Shown here: positions 36,192-44,250 of the stretch, piece after piece
Numbering within the stretch: the first letter of the stretch is position 1
Layout: every line of letters starts with the position of its first letter
Assembly: GCF_004123295.1 (NCBI RefSeq)
Contig: NZ_SDMK01000005.1
Span: 248,001-312,000, forward strand
Length of the DNA: 64,000 bases
DNA from: Silvibacterium dinghuense
Lineage (GTDB): Bacteria; Acidobacteriota; Terriglobia; Terriglobales; Acidobacteriaceae
Direction: 5' to 3'
Position numbers and translations under genes: made by a program
Notes under the pieces: generated by a model
What the model saw: only the letters and a program-made list of their open reading frames with translations
The model's database searches: none
Told to the model about the DNA's origin: nothing

Positions 36192-39100
36192 TAAGGCGTT
36201 GTGATGGACACGTTATCGAAGGTCGCCGTGCATAACTCGGAGCTGTTCCGGCTGCTGACGACCAGTCCGATATAGGCTGTGTCCGCCATCGATATGGTCA
36301 CTGTGCCCTGCTGGGTCCAGGTCACTCCATCCGCTGAAAAGTACCCGGTAAAGGTGCTCCCGCTGCGTACGACGCGAACCCAATAAGGCGCTACGAGGCC
36401 GCTGGTTCTGCTGCCGCTCGCACTGCCGCTGGTGGCCGTGCGATAGACCCAGGTGACGCCGTTCGAAGGGGTGACGTTGATATTCGCCATCGTCGAACCG
36501 GCATCGAGTGTCTCGCGAATCATGACACCTGCCTGCGCTCCGCTGTTGGTGTTCGTCATGCTGACCACCCGGGCCGTGATGGTATAGTCCGTGCCCGCGG
36601 CCTGGTATGCATAGTTGAATTGATCGGCCGTGCCGCTGATGCTGGTCCCGGAACCGTTCACCGTGAACGTGCCATTGGTATCGCTCGCGCTGCCGGCGAC
36701 ACCCACGCTTCCAATGTCCTGATCCGTCCAACCCGACGGCAGACCGCCTCCTGTGGTACTGACGACCAGTGTGACTGTGGCCGAGTGTGACAGGCTGCCG
36801 CTGGCGCCGGTGATCGTCAGGGTGTAGGTTCCCGTCGGAGTCGTGCTCGCAGTGGAGACTGTCAGCGTCGCATTCCCCGAACCGGCGACGGACGTGGAGC
36901 TAAAGCTTGCCGTCGCATCGGTAGGTAATCCGCTCACACTCAGATCCACCGTGTCGGCGAAACCATTGAGAGCGCCAATCGTTGTGGTGTAAGTAGCGCT
37001 GTTCCCCGGCGCCACGTCCAGCGAACTCGGTGTCGCGGAGATGCTGAAGTCCGGTGCCACCACGACCAATGTCACTGTGGCCGAGTGCGTGAGGCTGCCG
37101 CTGGTGCCCGTGATCGTCAGGGTGTAGGTTCCTGTCGGAGTCGTGCTCGCGGTGGAGACAGTGAGCGTCGAACTCCCCGAGCCAGCGACGGATGTGGAAC
37201 TAAAAGTCGCCGTTGCTCCGGTCGGCAATCCGCTGACGCTCAGGTTTACCGCGTCAGAGAAGCCACTGATAGCGCCGATCGTTGTGGTGTAAGCAGCATT
37301 GCTGCCCGGTGTCGCTGTCTGCGAGCTCGGACTCGCCGAGAGACTGAAGTCAGGTGGACCTGGCACGATCAAGGTCGCCGTAGTGGTGCGCGATAGAGTG
37401 CCGTCGGTGCCCGTAATCGTCAGGGTATAGGTCCCTGCCGGAGTTGTCGTAGCTGTTGAGACCGTGAGTGTCGAGCTCCCCGAGGTGGTAACCGACACTG
37501 GACTGAAAGCAGCGGTAGCCCCAGTCGGCAATCCGCTCACACTCAGATTCACCGTGTCGGTGAAGCCGTTCAAAGGACTGATCGTAGTTGTATAGGTCGT
37601 GTCGCTCCCTTGTGTCACCGTCTGCGAGCTCGGCGTAGCTGCAATCGTGAAATCCGGCGTCGGAGGACCGACGGTCATCCTGTGAATGATGATCGAGTTG
37701 TTGTTGTAATTATCCTTGCTGATCAGATAATCGCCATTGCTCGCCTGATACGCCCGAATGCCATACATCGAATCCACATCGTTGCCCACCGCGACATTGG
37801 GATCCGCGCTGGTCATCGTCAGATCATTGGCGCCGGTGGTGAGATTGTAGGCATCGATATCCGGCACCGTATGGACATACGAGATAAACAGATAGTTGCC
37901 CGCTGCCGCTCGGCCCTTGGGATTCTGAGAAGTCTTCAGAGTGATGACAGGGTTGGGATTGGTGGTGTTACCTGCCATCCAGCCGTGGTACACCTCGACG
38001 CGGCCGCCCAGCGCGGTCCAGTCCGTAGAGGTCGCATTCATCAGGATCATGGTGTCTGTGGAGGGGATGTACTCGATGCCGCCCAGAGGCGCAATGGTCG
38101 ACGGCGTCGGCGTGGTCGTCGGCGTTCCGTAGATCGGCACACCGTTGGCGTCGAAGCCGGTCAACGGGTAATGAGTGATCTCGTTGGTCTTATCCAACCC
38201 GACCCAGATATCTCCGTTCGTGTCGAGGGTAAATCCGTTCCGGACCCGGGCCGTCGTGTTGAAGTAGTTGGTATAACCCGCAGGACTGGTCTGGCCCGGT
38301 AAAGTGCCGAACGGAATCGACGCGTATTGGTTGGTTGGGAAATAGGAGAACAGGAAGATATCAGGATTCTGGCCGGTGGAGGCGAGAATGCGATGGCCAT
38401 TCACGCTGGTCATGATGCCGAAGTCGAATCCCCGGCTGTTGTTGGTCACATCCACGCGCGGGTCCGTCGGATAGTCGAGCGAATCGACGCTGTTGCCCAC
38501 GTATCCTGCGCCTGCCGAACCGGTGTACACATCCTGACCGCTGTATAAGTAGGCGCCGTCCGTTCCGGGATCGAAGGCAGCATTGCCTTCGAAGTTCAGC
38601 CCTTGCAGGGTGTACTGCAACACGCCGGAACTGTTGTAAGCGTGAAGATCGGTCTTCCCGTTTCGCCCTAAATCCCAGGTTCCTCCCCAGGGATTATTGA
38701 GTACGTACAGCATTCCGGAGCTATCCTTCCCGATACCCACCACGCGCGTGAAGCGCTGGCTCCCGGTTTGCCCCTTGTTACCCGTAGTGGTGTCGAGATA
38801 TCCGCCTTGCACGCCGAAGGTACCGACCAGGGACGGACTGCTCGACAGATTTCCGTAGATTTGAATGTTCATGTTCGGCCCCTGGTCGCCGACCATCAAC
38901 TGGTTATTAGCGCTGTCATAGTACAGCGAGGAAGGCCGCGCGCTGGAGCCCATGTTGATCGAGTTCAACACGCTCCCCGAAGGAGCAAATTCCTGGATCG
39001 TACCTTCGCTCAACTGCGCGACCCAGATATTCCCCGATCCGTCGATCGCGATCGCGCCGGGATCCGTGAGGCTCCAGTCCGATTGCCATACCCCCGCGGT

Positions 39101-39622
39101 CGTGTAGCACCGCACCAGGTTGTCGGGATGATCGCTGACATAAACGAGCGTGCCGGTATCGGCGATTCCCGTGATCACATCCGCGAGCCGCTCCGTCGTA
39201 TCGGAACTCGCAGACCATGTCAGATCCCGCGTTCCAGTGCTCCGGTTGTATCGGCCGATATAGCCGCTGCCGCCGAGGCTGGTGTTGAATTGCAGCGCGG
39301 CGAAAACATCGGTGCTATCGCCGCCGATTGCCCCACCCTGGGTTTCTCCATGAGCACCCATGGAGCCTGTTTTTTGCCCGTTTTGATAGATGTTGATGCT
39401 GCCTTCGCTTTCATCCCACATCGACGAGGTATAAACAACGCCTTCTGGCGCCACCCACATGGATCGCATCGCGTTGCCCACATAAGTGGGAGTCGTCGAA
39501 TAGGTATTGCTTACCCAGGTCGTCGTGTAACTCACCTGTGCATGGCCGATCGTCGCACTTATCCATAGAACGAAAAACCAGGAAATCGCGAAGAAGGCTC
39601 GCCAGCCTCGTTTTGAAAACAT
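36191..39622 (-). CDS. Secreted beta-propeller protein with three 100-residue Ig-like repeats
   Basis: 1143 residues with a signal peptide (FFAISWFFVLWISATIGHAQ). Residues about 40-640 resemble an NHL/SMP-30-type beta-propeller (AIAIDGSGNIWVAQLSEG, FTLDTNGDIWVGLD). Residues about 654-954 are three near-identical 100-residue repeats beginning PDF-S-SATPSS and containing TVNLSVSGLPTGATATFS and STPTGTYTLTITG-like strands. The C-terminal 190 residues look like a concanavalin/DUF1349-type sandwich (SMTNTNSGAQAGVMIRETLD, VRVVRSGSTFTGYFSADG). A role in binding surface polysaccharide or adhesion is plausible but unproven. Confidence 0.8.
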   Translation of the reverse strand: MFSKRGWRAFFAISWFFVLWISATIGHAQVSYTTTWVSNTYSTTPTYVGNAMRSMWVAPEGVVYTSSMWDESEGSINIYQNGQKTGSMGAHGETQGGAIGGDSTDVFAALQFNTSLGGSGYIGRYNRSTGTRDLTWSASSDTTERLADVITGIADTGTLVYVSDHPDNLVRCYTTAGVWQSDWSLTDPGAIAIDGSGNIWVAQLSEGTIQEFAPSGSVLNSINMGSSARPSSLYYDSANNQLMVGDQGPNMNIQIYGNLSSSPSLVGTFGVQGGYLDTTTGNKGQTGSQRFTRVVGIGKDSSGMLYVLNNPWGGTWDLGRNGKTDLHAYNSSGVLQYTLQGLNFEGNAAFDPGTDGAYLYSGQDVYTGSAGAGYVGNSVDSLDYPTDPRVDVTNNSRGFDFGIMTSVNGHRILASTGQNPDIFLFSYFPTNQYASIPFGTLPGQTSPAGYTNYFNTTARVRNGFTLDTNGDIWVGLDKTNEITHYPLTGFDANGVPIYGTPTTTPTPSTIAPLGGIEYIPSTDTMILMNATSTDWTALGGRVEVYHGWMAGNTTNPNPVITLKTSQNPKGRAAAGNYLFISYVHTVPDIDAYNLTTGANDLTMTSADPNVAVGNDVDSMYGIRAYQASNGDYLISKDNYNNNSIIIHRMTVGPPTPDFTIAATPSSQTVTQGSDTTYTTTISPLNGFTDTVNLSVSGLPTGATAAFSPVSVTTSGSSTLTVSTATTTPAGTYTLTITGTDGTLSRTTTATLIVPGPPDFSLSASPSSQTATPGSNAAYTTTIGAISGFSDAVNLSVSGLPTGATATFSSTSVAGSGSSTLTVSTASTTPTGTYTLTITGTSGSLTHSATVTLVVVAPDFSISATPSSLDVAPGNSATYTTTIGALNGFADTVDLSVSGLPTDATASFSSTSVAGSGNATLTVSTASTTPTGTYTLTITGASGSLSHSATVTLVVSTTGGGLPSGWTDQDIGSVGVAGSASDTNGTFTVNGSGTSISGTADQFNYAYQAAGTDYTITARVVSMTNTNSGAQAGVMIRETLDAGSTMANINVTPSNGVTWVYRTATSGSASGSRTSGLVAPYWVRVVRSGSTFTGYFSADGVTWTQQGTVTISMADTAYIGLVVSSRNSSELCTATFDNVSITTP
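36763..37662 (-). repeat. Three direct repeats of exactly 300 bp
   Basis: Tandem coding repeats; for example CCGAGTG recurs at 36781 and 37081, exactly 300 bp apart. Repeats 2 and 3 are closest in DNA sequence; repeat 1 (nearest the propeller) is more diverged. The period is a multiple of three, so copy number can change without a frameshift. Confidence 0.85.
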
Positions 39623-40359
39623 AGGGGTCTCCTTAGCCTTCTGCTCGCAATGCTCAGGAGGCTTCAGCAGTGTGGTTTTGTAAATTCCACGAGCCTTTTA
39701 GTGCGCAGTCCAAAGGCGTGTCAATTTGAATGCGTTATCGAAACGCTCTCACGCCGGGCGTTTCATTTTTACGCCGGCCCGCTTGGCGAATCCCGCTTGC
39801 ATAACTGGACTAACTCACAGGAAGAACGCGAGTATCCTTCCAGTACGCGGCTTCCGAGACATGCGCCACATGGATGCGTACGGAGCGGCAGTTTGTTTCG
39901 TCCCATGAAACTCCTGGTTATCGACAAGACTCTTCCTGTCAGTCCCTATTCGAACTACCTCTCCGGCAGCAGTATCGGAACCAGCCCGCACCACAAACTG
40001 GCAGCAGGCAACGGTGCGATAAAAGACCGGCATCTCTAACGAGAGACTCCCGCGATGAGCCCTGTCTCGGGGTGCGACCCGGCAATCCTTCATCCATGAA
40101 GTAATCCGAGGCGAATTTCTTCCCATCACGGTTTCGTCAGAGCATCTATTCGGAGCGCCGCACGACTGGCATCCTCTGCAAGCGCAGGTTGCGCCGAACA
40201 GACTGGGAGGCGAGGTGAAAATCCGATTTTCTGCGGCGATGCTGTATCCTACTCTCCTTCAGCTTCAATTCAGGCGGGCAGGATAGAATAGGCTGGTACA
40301 TTTGTTCCCATGGATGTACCTGTCCGCCCAGCGAACTCACCTAAGGACTATTCCAGAAA
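39623..40359. other. Long gap before the acyl carrier protein gene
   Basis: No convincing gene. A 44-codon frame at 39905 (starting MKLLVIDKTLPVS) has no ribosome binding site. A stem-loop near the right end (40273-40328) and a TAGAAT box (40284-40289) are the only signals seen. Confidence 0.45.
40273..40328 (+). promoter_or_regulatory. Possible structured leader or operator before the lipid cluster
   Basis: Outer stem GGCGGGCA (40273-40280) / TGTCCGCC (40321-40328, one G-U) and inner stem GGTACAT (40295-40301) / ATGTACC (40314-40320), separated by a one-sided bulge. The bulge contains TAGAAT, which could instead be a -10 box, so an RNA structure and a DNA-level promoter/operator are alternative readings. 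Confidence 0.4.
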
Positions 40360-40626
40360 TTGCAGAGTCAAACGATCCAAGATCGAGTTCTGAAAGTCAT
40401 CGCGACCTCGAAGCGCATTCCAATAGAAACTGTCGGGCCTGACAGCAGCTTCGAGGCCCTCAATATTGATTCGCTCGATCGTCTCAACATCCTTTTTGAC
40501 CTTGAGAGCGAGTTTGAAATCGAGATCAACGACGAGCAGGCCAAACAGGTCAAGAACGTCCAAGAGATGATCGAAGGCGTCACCCTTCTGGTCAAGGCGA
40601 AGGACTCTTCGCCAGCCGCTGAATAA
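40360..40626 (+). CDS. Acyl carrier protein
   Basis: 88-residue ACP with the 4'-phosphopantetheine site Ser38 in LNIDSLDRLNILFDLES. The downstream helix EIEINDEQAKQVKNVQEMIE is normal. The start is TTG 40360 with AAGGA upstream; no ATG gives a full-length ACP. It is one base from the ketoacyl synthase gene, so it probably carries the growing chain for that enzyme and is not the housekeeping ACP. The convergent genes suggest a dedicated lipid pathway. Confidence 0.92.
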   Translation: MQSQTIQDRVLKVIATSKRIPIETVGPDSSFEALNIDSLDRLNILFDLESEFEIEINDEQAKQVKNVQEMIEGVTLLVKAKDSSPAAE

Positions 40627-40627
40627 C

Positions 40628-41836
40628 GTGCATCGCGTCGTCATTACCGGAACCGGCGTGGTCAGCGCCCTCGGCAGGAACACGGCCGAATTCTGCCAGT
40701 CCCTGTTCTCAGGCACATCCGCCATCCGCGAGCTCCTCAGCGTGGATACCGCGCAGCTCCGCTTCAAGCACGGTGCAGAAATCCGGGACTATACGCCCGA
40801 AAAGCACTTCGAGACGAAAGACATCGCATTCATGGACCGCTTCGCGCAGTTTGCGGTCCTTGCTGCCCGCGAGGCGATCTCGCATGCCGGCATCGCATGG
40901 AGCCAGGAGCTGCGGGAGACGACAGCTGTCATTACCGGCTCCTGCCTGGGCGGAAAATTTGCAGAGGAAAGCGGCTACTGGGAGCTTTTCCATAATGGCA
41001 GGAATCGCGTTCAGCCGTTAACGATCCCGCTCAGCATGAGCAACGCCGGCGCCAGCCATATCGGCATGCAGTTCGGCATCGAAGGCCCCACCTACACCGT
41101 TTCCACGGCATGCGCCTCTTCCACCCACGCGATCGGCCAGGCCTTCTGGATGGTCCGCTCCGGTGCTGCTCCCATGGCCATTGCCGGAGGCAGCGAGGCG
41201 CCGTTCTTCCTTGGCGGCCTCAAGGCGTGGGAGGCCATGCGCGTCATCAGCAAGGACACCTGCCGTCCCTTTTCAGCCGAACGCAGCGGGATGGTGCTTG
41301 GGGAAGGCGCGGCCATGCTCGTGCTCGAAACGCTGGACGCCGCACTCGCTCGCGGAGCTCGCCCAATCGCCGAAATCGTCGGCTTCGGCATGTCCGCGGA
41401 TGCCAGCCATATCACTCAGCCCCTCGCGACCGGACCCAGCCGCGCCATGCGCCTTGCTCTGCGCGACGGCGGCCTCGCTCCTGAGCAGATTGGCTATATC
41501 AATGCTCACGGAACCGCCACCGAGGCGAATGACCGTATCGAAACCGCGGCCATTCGCAGCACATTCGGTTCCCACGCCGACAAGCTGGCGGTCAGCTCGA
41601 CAAAATCCATGCACGGTCATGCTCTCGGTGCTGCCGGCGCGCTCGAAGCCGTTGCGAGTGCCCTCAGCCTCAAGCACGGCATGCTCCCCCCCACGGCCAA
41701 CTTCCTCACACCCGACCCTGCCTGCAATCTGGACGTAGTACCTAATGAAGTCCGCGTAGCCTCCGTGGAAGCCTGCCTCTCGAATTCTTTCGCCTTTGGC
41801 GGCCTGAATGCCGTGCTGGCCTTCAAAGCGCTCTAG
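40628..41836 (+). CDS. Beta-ketoacyl-ACP synthase, FabF-type
   Basis: 402 residues; condenses malonyl-ACP with an acyl thioester. The complete catalytic triad is present: Cys162 in VSTACASSTHAI, His294 in NAHGTATEAND and His331 in KSMHGHALGAAG. It starts with GTG one base after the ACP stop. Its own stop (41834-41836) overlaps the stop of the convergent epimerase gene within one CTAG. An unusual stretch after the start (FETKDIAFMDRFAQFA) is typical of KAS II enzymes. The adjacent dedicated ACP suggests a specialised chain. Confidence 0.95.
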   Translation: MHRVVITGTGVVSALGRNTAEFCQSLFSGTSAIRELLSVDTAQLRFKHGAEIRDYTPEKHFETKDIAFMDRFAQFAVLAAREAISHAGIAWSQELRETTAVITGSCLGGKFAEESGYWELFHNGRNRVQPLTIPLSMSNAGASHIGMQFGIEGPTYTVSTACASSTHAIGQAFWMVRSGAAPMAIAGGSEAPFFLGGLKAWEAMRVISKDTCRPFSAERSGMVLGEGAAMLVLETLDAALARGARPIAEIVGFGMSADASHITQPLATGPSRAMRLALRDGGLAPEQIGYINAHGTATEANDRIETAAIRSTFGSHADKLAVSSTKSMHGHALGAAGALEAVASALSLKHGMLPPTANFLTPDPACNLDVVPNEVRVASVEACLSNSFAFGGLNAVLAFKAL

Positions 41837-42825
41837 CTCAAGCCCTTCCACCACGCCACCGAACGGGTGATTCCCTCTTCCAGGGACACCCGCGAGGCAA
41901 AGCCGAACTCCTCTCGCGCTTTGTCGCTCGGGTACTCCTGATCCCGTCCCAGGAGAAAAACAGCGTGCCGGGTCAGCAGCGGACGCCCCGGTAGCGCCTT
42001 CACCCAGTGATAGGGTGCTTCCATTGCGGCAGCCAGCACCATGGCAGTGGCATAGGGCAGGTTGATCCAGGGATGCTTGCAGCCCAGCCCCTCGGCCAGG
42101 GCGGTGACGTAGTCTCTCCAGGTCGCCCCGGTTCCATCCGTCAGGTTATAGGCCTTCGCTTCGGTATGCGGGCTCCTCGCTGCGGCAAGCATCGCGTCCA
42201 CTGCGTTATCGACGTACAGGAATCCACCCGTCGCCCGTCCTCCGCCGATATAAGCCATCTGCCCTTTTCGCAATAAATCCGCGATATCGCTCACAAAGGC
42301 TTTCCCGCGAGGACCATAGATGGTTGCCGGACGGATGACCGTTACCGGCAACCCGCTTTCCTGCGCGCGCCAGACGGCCTCTTCCGCCAGAATCTTCGTC
42401 CGGTTGTACGGAAGGCCCACATCCTGCAGCGCGCCTGCCTCGGAGCACGGCACCTGCGGATACCCATAGACATCCGTCGTGCTCACATGGACAAACCGTT
42501 CGAGCCGGCGCGCTTCGCGCGCCGCGGCCAGCAGCGTCTCCGTGCCCCGGACGTTGCTTTCGAGATAAACCTGCGCGGCAGCCCAGTCCGTCGAGGCCGC
42601 CGCGCAGTGAAAGATATGGGTAGCCTCGCGAACGGCCTGCATCACCGGACCGTTGTCCGTCAGCCCTCCCCGCACCACCTGCACCTGGTTTCCCAGGAAC
42701 GCGGAAAGATGGCGCAGATCGGAATTCGTCCGGGCCAGGACGATCACCTGTTCCCCTTGACGCGCCAGGACCTCCGCCAACCGTCCACCGAGAAAACCGC
42801 TCGCCCCGGTTACGAGCGTTGGCAT
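41833..42825 (-). CDS. NAD-dependent epimerase/dehydratase (extended SDR), CerR-like by context
   Basis: 330 residues. A Rossmann fold opens with LVTGASGFLGG (residues 4-14). The active site is Ser115-Thr116 in HVSTTDVYG and Tyr140-x3-Lys144 in LPYNRTK. Further family motifs are VIRPATIYGPRG and GGFLYVDNAVDAM. The 3-beta-HSD/epimerase type fits ketone reduction or sugar epimerisation. It follows the oxoamine synthase by three bases. In Caulobacter a similar SDR (CerR) reduces the keto group of sphingolipid intermediates beside serine palmitoyltransferase and an ACP; the same role is inferred here from context only. Confidence 0.9.
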   Translation of the reverse strand: MPTLVTGASGFLGGRLAEVLARQGEQVIVLARTNSDLRHLSAFLGNQVQVVRGGLTDNGPVMQAVREATHIFHCAAASTDWAAAQVYLESNVRGTETLLAAAREARRLERFVHVSTTDVYGYPQVPCSEAGALQDVGLPYNRTKILAEEAVWRAQESGLPVTVIRPATIYGPRGKAFVSDIADLLRKGQMAYIGGGRATGGFLYVDNAVDAMLAAARSPHTEAKAYNLTDGTGATWRDYVTALAEGLGCKHPWINLPYATAMVLAAAMEAPYHWVKALPGRPLLTRHAVFLLGRDQEYPSDKAREEFGFASRVSLEEGITRSVAWWKGLS

Positions 42826-42828
42826 GGG

Positions 42829-44127
42829 CTATACACTCCGCATCTTCTCGAAAATATCCAGAGCAAACTCGAGATGCTCCGAGGTGTGGGCTGCCGTCAC
42901 ACAGAGCCGCAGGCGTGCCGCTCCCTGCGCCACTGCAGGGAACAGGACCGGCGAAGTCAGAACGCCGAAATCGCGCAGCTTCCGGGCAAAGAGCGCGGTC
43001 TGCACATCGTCATGCAACATGATCGGAATGACCGCCGTCTCCGAAAGCCCGGTGTTGTATCCAAGGCTCTTGAGCCCCTCACGCAGAAACTGCGCATTGG
43101 CCTGCAGCCGTGCGACCCGCTCCGGCTCCTGCTTCAGGATTTTCAGCGTCTCCAGGACAGCCGCAGCCGCCGGTGCGGCCAATGCTCCGGAAAAAATAAA
43201 CGGAGCCGCTGCGTGCTGCAGGAAGATCGAGAGCCGGCGCGAAACGGCAACAAATCCGCCATTCGACGGAATCGCCTTCGCCAGCGATCCGGTCCAGATA
43301 TCGACGTCGTCCGTATGGACGCCGAAATGCTCGTCCGTCCCTCGCCCGTGCTTACCCAAGACACCGCTTGCATGCGACTCATCCATCAGCAGGAAGCAGT
43401 CGAACTCCTTCTTGATGGCAATCAGCTCCGGAAGCGGACAGATATCGCCATCCATCGAAAACACGCCGTCGGAGATGATCAGGGTGCGATTCGCCTCCGG
43501 ACCATTCTCGAGCTCATGCCGGAGCGAAGCCATGTTGTTGTGCTCAAATCTCTGGACCTGAACACCCGCCAGCCGGCAGGCGTCCATGAGGCTGCGGTGC
43601 GAAAGCGCGTCGGCGATCACACGATCGGCAGGCCCCAGCAATGCGCTGATGACTGCCAGATTCGCGGCATAGCCTGAAGTGAACGTGATCGCCGTCTCGG
43701 TTCCCTTGAACTCCGCAAGGGCCTGCTCCAATTCCCGGTGAAGCTCCAGCGTTCCGGTCAGAAGGCGCACTCCGCCTGTTCCCGTGCCGTACTTCCGGAT
43801 CGCAGCGATGGCTGCCTCATCGACGCGCGGGTCTCCGATCAGTCCGAGGTAGTCATACGAGGACAGCATCAGCATGCGATGGCCGTTCATCTCTACGATC
43901 GGACCGGACCGCGTGCTCAACGGAGCCTGGAATGGATACGCGTCCATCGAACAGGCCAGCGCCGTGTTCTCGAACAGCCTCCTTGCCCGCGCGTCGATGA
44001 GATCGCGCTTCTTGTAGCTCTCTTCACGCTCAGACGTAAAGTAGTTCTCAAACATCTGACCTGAGGAGGAGGGGAATGTTTTCTTGGCAGAGGAGGCAGA
44101 TTCTTCCGGATGCAGGCGAGTACTCAT
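42829..44127 (-). CDS. Alpha-oxoamine synthase family PLP enzyme (serine palmitoyltransferase/AONS/KBL type)
   Basis: 432 residues. Fold-I PLP enzyme that joins an amino acid to an acyl thioester. Features: LSSYDYLGLIGDPRV, YGTGTGGVRLLTGTLELH, FTSGYAANLAVIS, LLMDESHASGVLGKHGRG (cofactor Asp249, His252), and the PLP lysine Lys284 in TGSLAKAIPSNGGFVA. An N-terminal extension of about 60 residues (MFENYFTSEREES) is longer than in BioF. With ACP, KAS and SDR next door and no biotin or threonine genes, a sphingoid-base or related amino-lipid product is more likely than biotin. AONS/KBL cannot be excluded by eye. Confidence 0.88.
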   Translation of the reverse strand: MSTRLHPEESASSAKKTFPSSSGQMFENYFTSEREESYKKRDLIDARARRLFENTALACSMDAYPFQAPLSTRSGPIVEMNGHRMLMLSSYDYLGLIGDPRVDEAAIAAIRKYGTGTGGVRLLTGTLELHRELEQALAEFKGTETAITFTSGYAANLAVISALLGPADRVIADALSHRSLMDACRLAGVQVQRFEHNNMASLRHELENGPEANRTLIISDGVFSMDGDICPLPELIAIKKEFDCFLLMDESHASGVLGKHGRGTDEHFGVHTDDVDIWTGSLAKAIPSNGGFVAVSRRLSIFLQHAAAPFIFSGALAAPAAAAVLETLKILKQEPERVARLQANAQFLREGLKSLGYNTGLSETAVIPIMLHDDVQTALFARKLRDFGVLTSPVLFPAVAQGAARLRLCVTAAHTSEHLEFALDIFEKMRSV

Positions 44128-44142
44128 GCATACCCACTATAT
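44128..44142 (-). promoter_or_regulatory. -10 box close to the oxoamine synthase start
   Basis: On the minus strand TATAGT (44141-44136) lies eight bases before the ATG at 44127, within the near-palindrome CCCACTATATAGCGGG. The leader would be very short or absent. Confidence 0.45.
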
Positions 44143-44250
44143 AGCGGGCGCTAGAGCGCGGAAAGCGAGGCTTGATTGCGTGATCCGAACGCGCCGCCAG
44201 ATCGCGAACATGTGAAGTTGTGCGGCAGGAACAAGATCGATCGCAGGCCA

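Noticed and set aside
39905-40039. 44-codon frame starting MKLLVIDKTLPVS
   Set aside because: Plausible-looking first residues, but no Shine-Dalgarno, no partner gene and no family resemblance.
40150-40260. Cobalamin-riboswitch-like stretch (GGTGAAAATCCG near 40216)
   Set aside because: Only a fragment resembles the conserved core; the CCCGCAACTG segment and B12 box are missing, and no B12 gene follows.
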